64,000 nt of DNA from positions 1-64,000 of the forward strand of contig JAQGEQ010000247.1 in the NCBI GenBank assembly GCA_034620365.1, written 5' to 3'. Each line of letters starts with the position of its first letter. Position 1 is the first letter of the stretch. Under the pieces are notes generated by a model. That model did no database searches and was not told where the DNA came from. It saw only the letters and a program-made list of their open reading frames with translations. The position numbers and the translations under genes are program-made. Shown piece by piece: positions 47,941 to 57,853 of the stretch. Source of the DNA: Pegea sp. RAD2-039. Taxonomy: Eukaryota > Chordata > Thaliacea > Salpida > Salpidae.

Positions 47941-48642
47941 TAAGGTAAAAATATTTAAAAGTATCTTTACTGAATTAAAATGTTTTTATTATTGAATGAA
48001 AAAAATCTATATTACAGTAAATAGCAAGAGGATTTAATTTTCAAAATTTTATTTTATTTGATACACTTGCTATCTTATCTTTTAACATTAGTTTATAAAT
48101 AGTTTTAAAAATTCATTTTAGATTTAAAATTCAGGTTAGTAAAGATTAAAATTGATTACTTAGTTGATTATTTTACAAATTTTTATTTTAAATGATTTTC
48201 AATCACTTCATTTAAAATTAAATCGAAAAATATATTTTTTCCATTTTTAACTATAATATTAAATAAGATATAATCTATTATATACAAATAAATTTGATGA
48301 TAAATACCATTTCACATAAACAAAAGTATTTCTAGTTTAGTATTTTAGTTTAAAGACGATTATTGTTTTTAATTGAGTAATATTAACAAGTTTCGTAAAT
48401 AACAAAACAACTAAGTATTTAAGAAATCGTATCGCTAGGTAGAGTAAAGCATCCAATTAAATTAATTTGTATTTTCTTTTGTTTAGCCTCTATTTTAAAG
48501 TTTAGTTCGTGAGTATGAGTAGCATACAATTATAACAAAAGTGTTCAGTACATCTTTATTTATTTTATAAATATTAATATTATTTTTTTCGAATTTTGTA
48601 AATTGTTTTAAAAATCTAAAAAAGGCTAATTTTTGTTTAAAA

Positions 48643-49055
48643 AACACACTTTAGTTTAGTAAGTAAAATAAACTTAGGTGACTCCTAAAATGGATATTAC
48701 TAGTGAAAAAAAAAATTGTTTTTTTTTAATTGGTAAATGAAAAGTTGAATAAACTTAGTTTATAAGCTTATTGTGAACGTTTTTATGAACTTAAAAATTT
48801 ATTTATGAATTATTTATATTGTTTTTTAGTATTATTGTTGTTTTAAAAACACACTGTTAAGTAAATAAAATAAACGTAGGTGAATATAATATATTATATA
48901 ATGAATAGAATGAAAATTACTAGTGAAAATAACATTATACTTCTTAGTTTTGGTAAATGAAAAATTGTAAAATTTAGTTTAAAGTATATCATGAAAAGTT
49001 TTTATCAACTTAAATTAATTTTTTGAAATTAATTATATCGTGTTTTAGTAAAACA
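48643..49055 (+). repeat. Tandem repeat of about 208 bases, two copies
   Basis: The second copy starts near 48850. Shared words: ACACACT, AAGTAAAATAAACTTAGGTGA/AAATAAACGTAGGTGA, ATTACTAGTGAAAA, TTGGTAAATGAAAA, ATTAT(A)TTGTTTTTTAGTA/TATCGTGTTTTAGTA. Both copies are noncoding. Confidence 0.65.
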
Positions 49056-49999
49056 AAACTTTTAATGTCTTCATGAATGATTGAGCTTCTTCTTTTAATT
49101 TTAAATATAAAATAATTTACTAAAGTTATAATTCTTAACGTTGACAACCTGCCGTACTATGCTAAGTAGTATTTAGAAATTTGTTTACCTAAAAAAACAG
49201 AAATTATGTTTTAGTTGTAAAGTGAAAAAAAGAAACATTTCTTATGGATAGTGTTACAAAGATATTTTATTCGATTCTAATATTTGAAAAATTTAACCAA
49301 AATTCGTATTTTTTAAAAAAGGGTACACATTAAAACTTGATACAAACCAAACATTACCTTCTTGCGTAAATATTTCTAACAAAATCATTAAAATTATTTT
49401 TTTTGTTTTTTAAAAATTATTAGAAAATTAACATTAGATTATAATTCTTGAAATACAAAATAATCGAAAACTGTTTGTAGAATGAAAGATTTGATTGGAG
49501 GAAATTAGAGATTGATTCCAAATTAACAACCAGTTATAGGTTTTAGAATTTTTAGCAATTTTAATTTTTTATTTCGAAATTAATGCAAAGAACAAACACA
49601 TTATTTCTCTACAAGATATTAAATAAAATATTTATTAAAATAAAATACAGAAATGAAAAAAAAAAATTATATTCAGTGGAAATAATTAAACAATTTATTC
49701 TTTCTTTACGGAATGTTCGAAATGTAGTTTTACTGACAAATTTTTTTTCCACCCAAAAACACGAGATATAAATGTATTTATAGATGGCCTATGAATTTTA
49801 CCAATTATGAACACTCTGTCATCAGTTTCTTGTCAATATAATTTACGAAACTGATACAATTAGTTGCGTTTAATCCTAATGCTCATTATAATAAAATAAA
49901 AATAATGAAAATTTGAAAAGTTCTTCATAGATTGGATTGTTTATTTAAATTAACTGACGCTGTCGTAAGTAAACAAAAATGTAGAAAAAAATATGTACT
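49056..49999. other. AT-rich spacer between duplication units
   Basis: Nothing recognisable; the 62-codon ORF at 49583 looks random. Confidence 0.35.
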
Positions 50000-51700
50000 T
50001 ATTTCAAAATTTTTATGGTTTCGTTGTTTTTGACGTCACGTGCTACTTTAAGAACTCCTGGAATCTTATTTGAATTTTGATAATAAGACAAAAACAGGTC
50101 AAGATAAAAGATCTGCATTGTTAGAAAGTTCACCGTTACATGAACGGTTCCAAAAATTTTTATTCCATTGTGGATCTTCTCTAAGGCACTTCGGAATACT
50201 AAGCTTATATATATAGCAATCCTAATCTTAAGTTTGTGGTGCTCAACAAAAACTAACTTTCGTAGCGATAGTGAAAATTATTTTAAAGTTTTTAGCTGTA
50301 ATGAAAAGTTAATATTGTTGAATGAAAAAAAGGTGTATTAGAGTAAGGTGACAAAAGATTTAAGTTTTAAAAAATTGATTATATTAATGAGACTTGGTAT
50401 AAATTTGCTTATCTTAGTTTATAAACATCTTCTAGATGTTAGTTTATATTTATAATTTTAGTTTTTCGTCTTAGAATTATTTATTTGAATATTATTTAAA
50501 AAAGTTTTTATTTCTAAGTGACTAAAATTGTATCTTTTTTTACTCGCTGTAACATATTCAATTGAGTCAATTTACTTTATACACATCTTTCTTATTCAAG
50601 TAACAATTTAATTTATTTAATTTCTCATTTAATTAACAATTTATTTGTTACTTAAAATAACTTTAAAAATTACGAAATTCTGATTACATAAATCATTTAC
50701 TAGTTTTGGATTCTAATGCAAAATTAAGTTAAACAACTAAGATCATAAAGATGAAAACCAAATGTATTTTCGACTACTAATTTTCATAACAACAATTAAC
50801 AAAATATAGAAACGAAATTTTCAATTCTAGAAAATGTTTGAATCAACTCAAGTTTATTCTTCTTGAAAACATCCAGATTTGAAACAATCAAAAAATAGTT
50901 TTAAAGATTGATGATTTACAACGTTTTCCATTCAGACCGCAGATTTAATTTTGTAAACTGAACTGAAACTGATTAATACATTTTCAAAGTTGTTATAATG
51001 ATTTTATGTTATAAATATTTTATATTATGTTTTACACCAATTTTATGTTAATAATATCAGTGAATGATTTTATTAAAAATGGTCAGTTTAAATTGTTTAT
51101 GAAACGTTTAAAGCAAAACGAAATATGAAACAAACTGATAAAGTTTAAGCTGATACAGAAAAGTTAGTTGTGTAAATATTTTAGGTACATATTTAATCTT
51201 AAAACTCTCTATATAAATCCGTAAATTTAAGCAGTTGGTAGAAGTCATAGCATTAAGCAATGCAAAGGTTTAAAATATGTTTATAAAAAGTTAACTATTA
51301 AAGAATTTATTATATTAATCAGATTTATTATAAAATTTTAAAGAATTATTTTGTAAACAACTTTTAAAAGTTGGAATTTAGATTAGTATATATTAAAACT
51401 AATCATTTTTTTTTCATTTGTTGAAAATGTTAATTTATTAATGATTTGAAATTGTCTTAACTAAACTTAAATATCAAAATTAAATTTTTTTTTATTAATT
51501 TAAATATAATATTTTACACAAAACAATTTTTTAATAATAGATATTACTACTAAATAAAAATTTTTTGAGTTTATTACTGTCGTTTAGAAAAGACGGTTTA
51601 GTTGAGTCATATAAACAAGTTTTGTAAATTACTAGCAAATAACTAATTAAAAATCGTATCGCTAGATAGCAGTAAAGCAACAAAGATCAATAAAATTTTA
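50000..51700 (+). repeat. Segmental duplication, unit 2
   Basis: Carries the same ordered blocks as unit 1 (TTTTGACGTCA, PSE-like block, TCAAGTTTATTCTTCTTGAA at 50836, TTCAGACCGCAGATT at 50931, CAGTTGGTAGAAG, TCGTATCGCTAGATAG at 51657). About 0.5 kb lies between the PSE block and the next block that is absent in unit 1. Confidence 0.7.
50131..50290 (+). promoter_or_regulatory. PSE-like palindrome plus TATA, copy B
   Basis: CACCGTTACATGAACGGTTCC is identical to copy A over 21 bases although the following 45 bases differ. TATATATATA lies at 50206, followed by GCAATCCTAATCTTAAG and GTGGTGCTCAACAAAAACTA as in copy A. The contrast between identical motif and drifted spacer suggests the motif has been under constraint. 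Confidence 0.45.
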
Positions 51701-52199
51701 AAAGTTAAAAAAGTTTTAAGCTACAAATTTTTAATCTTAAATTATAACTTAAAAAGATTTAACCATAATAGCATAAAATTAGACATATACGAATACTTTT
51801 TGTTTATTTGAATTTGGTCTTTATAAACGATAACGTTTTTAGACATCTGTTTTTTATGGTAAGCTAACTATTTTGAAAAAATTTCTTATTAGAAAAAATG
51901 TATTTTTAAAGTATAGCTAGCACACTTATAGTACATTAGTGAAGTATTTATATCAGTTTTTATTTAAATTTTTTTTTTGATTATCATTCTTTGGTTATTT
52001 CAATTTCAGTTTAACTCTGACTAGACAACATTTTCAAAAACAATTTTTTTTAATGATTAGTTAAAGCTTGTTCAACTATTAGATTTTAATAGTGGAAAAA
52101 TATTTAAGAAATTTTTTGTGATAACTAAAACGAAATCATTTTTTACCACAAAAGTATCAGTTGAAATAACAAATCTTTTTTTAATCTTCGAAAAATTCA

Positions 52200-52755
52200 A
52201 TTCTCAAAACAGTTCAGTTTACAATCACTCAAATGTATTCAACTAGAGAATATTAAACAATAAAAAATGAGTTTTAATGACCAATGATTTAAAATATTCA
52301 GTATTCAGACCGCAGAGTAAGTTTTTAAACTGATTAATGCATTTTTTAAGTTGTTATATTTCAGTGAAAGATTTTATTAGCTAATTTGAAAAATTGTTTA
52401 TCAAAACTAAAATACTAAACCAGAACAAAATCTTAAACATAGTAATGAAATAGAAACTGATATAAAATGGTTAGTTGTGTAAATATCCTACAGATTTAAT
52501 TTTAAAACTTTCTTATTGAAAATGGTGAATTTATTCAGTTGGTAGAAGACATAGCTTGAAGCAAATCAAAGATTTGAAAGTTGTTTAGCAACAGTGACGT
52601 CTGGCGTTAGATTTTTCAAGATTTCTTAATTTTAAAGTATTCAGATAAAATTCAAAAACTTTCGTATTTTCAGAAAATCTTTTTAATATTTTTTGTAAAT
52701 AATTGTTATTAATAGCTGACTACAAGCTTTTTAAGATACTTGCTTTTAATAACTG
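52200..52755 (+). repeat. Segmental duplication, unit 3 (partial)
   Basis: Nearly identical to 47098-47680 (CAGTTTACAATCACTCAAAT, TATTCAGACCGCAGAGTAAG, GTTGGTAGAAGACATAGCTT, GTGACGTCTGGCGTTAGATT). It is the most recent copy by eye, and lies directly before the SINE. Confidence 0.8.
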
Positions 52756-52760
52756 ATTTG

Positions 52761-52934
52761 TTTTATACATATAAATGCGAATGAGGGTGCTTAGAGAGCA
52801 CATCTCGCTAACAAAAATTCTCACGAGTTTTTGATGGTTTTTCTCAGGAGTTTTATATGTCTCCACCTGGGGTCGAACCTGGTACTTCCTAGCTAAAAGG
52901 TAGGTGTAGTAACCGCTTCGTCATCAAGCAGGAC
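52761..52934 (-). mobile_element. tRNA-derived SINE with a CR1-like LINE 3' tail
   Basis: The minus-strand head looks like a tRNA: A-box TGACGAAGCGG (52913-52923) and B-box AGGTTCGACCCC about 33 bases later; the loop would carry a Lys-type TTT anticodon. After a short body the last about 70 bases match the 3' end of the LINE: GTGAGAAT, TTGTTAGCGAGA, GTGCTCTCT, AGCACCCTC, TTCGCATTTAT. The hairpin potential (GTGC/GCAC) is kept. This is the classic design of a SINE mobilised by a partner LINE through a shared 3' end. Its 5' end lies directly against the T-run that terminates the neighbouring tRNA-Gly gene. Confidence 0.75.
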
Positions 52935-52943
52935 AAAAAATTA
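52935..52943 (-). terminator. Pol III terminator of tRNA-Gly
   Basis: On the minus strand a run of six T follows the tRNA after three bases (TAATTTTTTG), a normal Pol III stop signal. Confidence 0.75.
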
Positions 52944-53014
52944 TGCATTGGCCGGGAATCGAACCCGGGCCTCCCGCGTGGCAGGCGAGAATTCTACCAC
53001 TGAACCACCAATGC
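52944..53014 (-). tRNA. tRNA-Gly(GCC): tRNA-Gly (anticodon GCC)
   Basis: 71 bases fold as a full cloverleaf: acceptor GCATTGG with CCAATGC, D-arm GGTTCAGTGGTAGAAT, anticodon loop CTGCCAC, and T-arm CGGGTTCGATTCCCG. The A-box (TGGTTCAGTGG) and B-box (GGTTCGATTCC) are perfect, there is no intron, and the discriminator is A. The gene is effectively identical to animal tRNA-Gly-GCC and should be functional. It decodes GGC/GGU. Confidence 0.97.
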
Positions 53015-54090
53015 GGATATTCATCTTCTTAGATTTAGTAAACTAATTGATGATTCAATCTGAATTTACTAAATACACCAAGAAGAAAATTGAAAATAAT
53101 AAAAAACCTTAAAAATATAAATGTAAGCTTCTTAAGTAAATAAAAGCAAATATAGATCTTAATAAATTCAAATAGCAATTATTTTGTAATTTAGAATTAT
53201 GATTTTTAAAAAGTTGTTGTAACTTTAGAATCTAATAAATTATTATGATGGAATTTAGTTACAATTTATAAACGTTTTCAAACTTTTCCGCTTATGATGC
53301 TTAATTGATTTAGTGTTTTAATATTTAGCTCAAAAATATATTCAAAAATAAGAAACCAACAATTACAATTTATTTTAGAATTTTTATTTTCAGATTTTGA
53401 AATTTCTTTTGTCTTTTGGTGAAATTTAAATTGTGATTTTATTTATATCATTTTGTAGTTAAATAATAAAATCGTTTAATAGTCATTTATTAAAAGTTAC
53501 AAACTGTTTCATATAAGTTTTAATTAATTCCGTGAACAAATTAACAGAATATCAAATTTATTTGTATAAGGTTATTACTAAAAAGCCGTAAGATTCTTCA
53601 AAACTTAAGTTTTAAACGGAAATATTTTACATTATTGGAATTCTTATATTAGAATAATGTCTTTCTCGTTTTTTATTGCGTTTATGAAGCGTTTTAGTTA
53701 AGTAGTTTACAAGAAACTAGAAGATATTATAAAGTATAGAACGTACAATTACTAAGTTTTCAAGTATCACAGTTTTAGTAGATGAGTCATTTTATTATCT
53801 TTACTTGAAAATAGTTGGTTAATTAAAACTAGAAACAAAACATTCATATTTCCAGAATTCATTTTTTGTTTTTAACTTTAAGTAGTTTGTTTAAATTAAT
53901 CATTTTGGACAAAAAAATTCAGCAGGAATAACTGAAATAAATGAACAATTAAAAAATAAACCAAACATCAATTTGCTGTTATTTTCGGCTTCCTGTTGGT
54001 GGGTTTGAATATTTTATTGATTTACTTGTTTCCAAAAACTAAGAGAAAGATGACTTTTGCAATACCTTTAAAGGATTAGATAATAGAATA
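53015..54090. other. AT-rich spacer upstream of tRNA-Gly
   Basis: No gene or repeat seen. Confidence 0.35.
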
Positions 54091-54093
54091 TAG

Positions 54094-54362
54094 AAAAAAA
54101 GTTTGCTAGAGATGTTGATGATAAAATAAATAATATTGATGATTCGATAATGCTTCTTACAAATGAATTAGTTTCCTCTTTTAAATCCGAAATAAAAAAC
54201 TTACTAAAGGTAAACGACTTTTGTATATTAATTAAAGATTATTTGACTTTTACAAATTATTTTTAGATTTTTTAAAAAAATGTTCCGATCTACAAGAACT
54301 TAGACAAGAACTACTCAATGATAATTTATCAAAACAATTATTTATTTCGGAAAGCCAAATTT
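54094..54362 (+). pseudogene. Coiled-coil-like coding remnant
   Basis: One piece (54094-54209) reads FARDVDDKINNIDDSIMLL then TNELVSSFKSEIKNLLK up to a GTAAAC donor. A second (54267-54362) reads FLKKCSDLQELRQELLNDN then SKQLFISESQI and a stop. Both are heptad-like, but the donor phase (0) and acceptor phase (1) do not match. This is either a decayed gene or two exons paired wrongly. Confidence 0.3.
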
Positions 54363-55125
54363 GACTTTCGTTCTGGATAATTAAAAACTATTTTATAAAT
54401 GAAAATCTGAAATTATAGAACTTTTAAAATTCTATTTTTCTATTTGCAATCCAGCCAACATTTGTCAATATTAAATATTTATATAAATTATAAATATCCC
54501 TTTTATAAAAGGATTCTTTAATTACTTTTTCTAAATTTCTATTTCGAGATTGAAATCTTCTAATAAAAGAGACTATTGTTATGGATTTTAATACTGTTAT
54601 AGTGTTCTAAACCTTAATTGAGAGTTACCATAAAAAAATAATTTCTTTTTTCGGAAAAAAAGAATGAATTTTAATTTGTATGAAACGGTTAAAGTTTCGA
54701 AACATTTCATTGGAGTATGCAAATACAATATCATGTAGTATCAATATTCTCATGTCTACTAATATCACAACTTGTGGGCTCCAAATATTAACAACTAACC
54801 CGAACTCAGTAAGAAATAGTAGGTCGGTTTGGTTGAATTAAACAAAAATATGGATTACCTTCTACCATTTAATTCATTTTTATTTATATGATTTCATATT
54901 AATACTTTCGTAAAGGCAATTTGGAAAATTATTAACAGAAAGGTTATAAGATATTATTTATTCAATGATTGTCGACTGAATTTTTTCTATTATGTAAAAT
55001 TTATTTTTATTGATTTTAGATCATTTATCTTGAGTTGATCTCGATTAAAAGTTGTTGATTTTATTATCAAAATATCATAAATTTGTCTGTCAACTTTTAC
55101 TAACATAACCTTTTCATTGAAAAAC
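54363..55125. other. AT-rich spacer
   Basis: Nothing supported. At about 55125-55260 the plus strand reads TLERATRLLIPYDSLF, faintly like the end of a non-LTR reverse transcriptase, but too short to call. Confidence 0.3.
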
Positions 55126-55293
55126 TTCAAAAATACATTTGAGAAAGTTTTGACAAAAGAAAAGTAAAATATTTTATTTGTGATCTAAAAACACTTGAAA
55201 GAGCAACGAGGTTATTAATTCCATATGACAGTCTTTTTACTTGAGAGTGCTTGATTATTTTAATGAAGGAGTTAAATTTCGATACCACCTTAC

Positions 55294-55510
55294 CGGATGT
55301 TAGCCGATATAAACATCGGTACAACTGAAGGTAAAATATATGCAACTAGCACACTATTAGTAAGTTTGAACTTCAAATTCGGAATTGTGGAACCAATTCC
55401 ATTCATAGCAGCAAAAAAGTCTGAAAGTTCACTCCTTAGGTCACCTGATTGATCGCTGGTTAACACGGTAATCACTAAATCGTCTTTATTTAGACGATTA
55501 CAAATAGCTT
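55294..55510 (-). CDS. Candidate internal exon, possibly ligand-binding-domain-like
   Basis: On the minus strand an acceptor (CCCGTAAG) and a donor (CCG then GTAAGG) bound 217 bases with one open frame: AICNRLNKDDLVITVLTSDQ, then ELSDFFAAMNGIGSTIP and VLVAYILPSVVPMFISANIR. The alternation of beta-like and alpha-like segments faintly recalls the first lobe of a periplasmic-binding-protein-like receptor domain (as in glutamate receptors). This is a hint, not an identification. No partner exons found. Confidence 0.35.
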
Positions 55511-56140
55511 CTTACGGGAATATTAAAAAAATAAAAGTTGATAGTTTTTTTTTTTCGAGAAAAATTATGAATCAATTTTAATCAGGTTAGAGTTAAGTTA
55601 AAAAGATTTTTTTATATGAATATAGGGTCAATGTTATTACCCAAAAACTAGACAATGGGTTTTTTAGCACTATTATGTAAAACAATCGGTGATATTAAAA
55701 AATTTAATTAAGTCTTTGAAAATTTTTATAGCTCCAAATAATTTAAGAACTTTTAAATAAAATATTTTGGAAAAATATTCAAAATATTTAATTAAAAGAA
55801 GTAAACTCAAATTTCAGCCGTTAAAAAACTTTAAAATATTAAGAAGTATGAAAGCTAAAAAAATTCTTACTTATTTTAGTCGAAAGAATTTTGAAAATTC
55901 CTCAAAAACTACTTTTATTGAAATAGTGATATTTGTGATAGACATAAAAATTGAAGTTATTTGAAAATGACAAAAAGTACAAAAAGATAAATAAAGCATA
56001 TAGTTTTTAATACAACTAGTATATATATTTCAACGATTACAAAACTAAAGTTATCATGTTTTTTGAAAGATAAATGTCCAAACATAAATGTGTTCAGAAG
56101 TGAAAAATTAAGTAAAATTTTTTATGAAGTTCAACTTTTG
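55511..56140. other. 3' flank of the lectin-receptor gene
   Basis: AT-rich; the 3' UTR of the minus-strand receptor lies at the right end. The 65-codon plus-strand ORF at 55767 looks random. Confidence 0.35.
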
Positions 56141-57853
56141 CTAGTCATCAGCAGTCAAATAGATAACGTTGTCACCAAACTCTCCAATGGTTGCATAACA
56201 AGTTTCATTAGTGACGTCATCATTTGATTTGTTCAAACTTGATTTTAAATTGATATAATAAAAACTATCAACTACATCATCAGTGACGTCACTAGAAGGT
56301 TTTCCACATATTGGCCTCATTGCAAGATAGTGATGTCGATTAATATAGATGGTTTCAGGCACTGTATAAAAATGTTCTTCATTATAATTTTGATAATGAT
56401 TGACTTTATTGTTTATGTTATCAATTGCACCATCAACGACTTCTTCAACGTTACTATAAATTGCTCTTTTTGCATTCATTTTTGCTTCTGGGTAGTTTTG
56501 TAGACAACAATTAATTTCTTCAGGTTCTGTATAAATACTTTCATCTTCAGGTTTTCGATATTTATTATATCGAGTTGTTTTGATATTATCTTTGTCTTCA
56601 GTCCGGTCATAGATTGCTTTACTAGAACTGATCTTTTTTTGTACATGATTTCGTTGGCCAATTTTTATGGTTTCAGGCACTGTATAAAAATGTTCTTCAT
56701 TATAATTTTGATAATGATTGACTTTATTGTTTATGTTATCAATTGCACCATCAACGATTTCTTCAACGTTACTATAAATTGCTCTTTTTGCATTTGTTTT
56801 TGCTTCTGGGTAGTTTTGTAGACCACAACTAATTTCTCCAGGCTCTGCATAAATGCCTTCATCTTCAGGTTTTCGATATTTATTATATCGAGTTGTTTTG
56901 ATATTATCTTTGTCTTCAGTCCGTTCATAGATTGATTTATTAAAATCGATCTTTCTTGCTGAATAATTTTTTTCGACAATTCTTATGGTTTCAGGTTCTA
57001 TAGGAAATCTTTTTTTATCAAACGTTTCATAAACTTCATAACCTTCAGCTGGATCGATTAAGACATCTTCTGCGTCATCATCTACGTCACCAACTATATC
57101 ATATATTGCACTTCTAACACTTATTTGAGGTACTGAAAAATGTTGCTGGTCAATATTAATGACATTAGACTCTAAATAGAGGTTTTGTTCAGATCCATGA
57201 TGCATATTGTATCGAGTTCTTGCGTTTTCAATTATGCTATTAAGTGGTTGCTGACTTTTAGTTAAATCTTGCTTTTTCTTTAAATGAAAAATCTTCCAAA
57301 GCAAAATAATAAAAAGTGCAATCAAAATAATTGATAAAACAGATAAGCCCATAATACAAGCTTCTTTTACTCCAATATTATCCCAAAAAAGATTCGTCTT
57401 TGTCGAACCTAAACTTTTCTTCGTTTTTAAACACAAGAACGAAAGATTACGATTTTCTTTGACAATATAAAATCGATCCAAAGGTCTTAAAAGGATAGGC
57501 TTACATTTTTTACTTTGTAATTTAGTTAGTTTTTTGTCGTAATTCGTTATATTAAACTCTGTACCATCAAACCATTTATAAATTCCGTTTTTACAGTCCA
57601 GTCCACTATGAAAGCGAGCTCTAGTTTCTGTTCTATTATTTTCATTAAGGCATTCATAGGTTACATTTCTAACTTCATTCATAATATTCTGATCTTTAAC
57701 TGGAAGCGGTATTCCAGCATTTCTTTTACAATATTTGATTGCTTCAAACTTTTCTGTAGGTTTATCTACTACTTCAATCTGACCAATACTAATATCAAAA
57801 AATCTCTTGCATTTCTCTTTTTTAATTTTATAACTTTTATGCATTTTAAACAG
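56141..57853 (-). CDS. C-type-lectin-like transmembrane receptor with tyrosine-motif array tail
   Basis: A 567-codon frame; residue numbers count from Met at 57844. Residues about 20-142 look like a divergent C-type lectin domain: AIKYCKRNAGIPLPV, SGLDCKNGIYKWFDGTEF and NLSFLCLKTK, with five cysteines (39, 65, 84, 114, 138) and NxT/S sites, but no EPN/WND calcium motif. A membrane segment spans about 162-183, followed by basic WKIFHLKKK. The 380-residue cytoplasmic tail holds two near-identical repeats (about 303-395 and 409-501) and an older half-copy (about 242-300). Tyrosine motifs: YAEP 332, YTVP 387, YTEP 438, YTVP 493 (YxxP), YDIV 248, YSNV 357 and 463, YATI 550. There is no kinase. No signal peptide follows this Met; an acceptor (TTACTAG at 57854) makes it likely an internal, final exon starting at 57853, with the leader exon further right but not found. 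Confidence 0.75.
   Translation of the reverse strand: MFKMHKSYKIKKEKCKRFFDISIGQIEVVDKPTEKFEAIKYCKRNAGIPLPVKDQNIMNEVRNVTYECLNENNRTETRARFHSGLDCKNGIYKWFDGTEFNITNYDKKLTKLQSKKCKPILLRPLDRFYIVKENRNLSFLCLKTKKSLGSTKTNLFWDNIGVKEACIMGLSVLSIILIALFIILLWKIFHLKKKQDLTKSQQPLNSIIENARTRYNMHHGSEQNLYLESNVINIDQQHFSVPQISVRSAIYDIVGDVDDDAEDVLIDPAEGYEVYETFDKKRFPIEPETIRIVEKNYSARKIDFNKSIYERTEDKDNIKTTRYNKYRKPEDEGIYAEPGEISCGLQNYPEAKTNAKRAIYSNVEEIVDGAIDNINNKVNHYQNYNEEHFYTVPETIKIGQRNHVQKKISSSKAIYDRTEDKDNIKTTRYNKYRKPEDESIYTEPEEINCCLQNYPEAKMNAKRAIYSNVEEVVDGAIDNINNKVNHYQNYNEEHFYTVPETIYINRHHYLAMRPICGKPSSDVTDDVVDSFYYINLKSSLNKSNDDVTNETCYATIGEFGDNVIYLTADD

Larger units (their letters stand above)
46380..48470 (+). repeat. Segmental duplication, unit 1
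   Basis: Blocks recur in the same orientation in unit 2 (50.0-51.7 kb) and partly in unit 3 (52.2-52.75 kb). Block order here: TTGACGTCA plus GCTACTTTAAGAA, the PSE-like palindrome and TATA, TCAAGTTTATTCTTCTTGAA, TATTCAGACCGCAGA (twice, 46.99 and 47.20 kb), CAGTTGGTAGAAG, GTGACGTCTGGCGTTAG, a second PSE-like block at 47.80 kb, and AATCGTATCGCTAGGTAG. No long ORF in any unit, so the duplicated content is noncoding or made of very small exons. Confidence 0.75.

Noticed and set aside
55127..55345. 72-codon minus-strand ORF
   Set aside because: It overlaps the intron side of the candidate exon at 55294-55510 and shows no splice signals of its own.
56476..56979. Alternate-frame ORFs within the receptor tail
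   Set aside because: They arise because the duplicated DNA is open in a second frame; no start or splice support.
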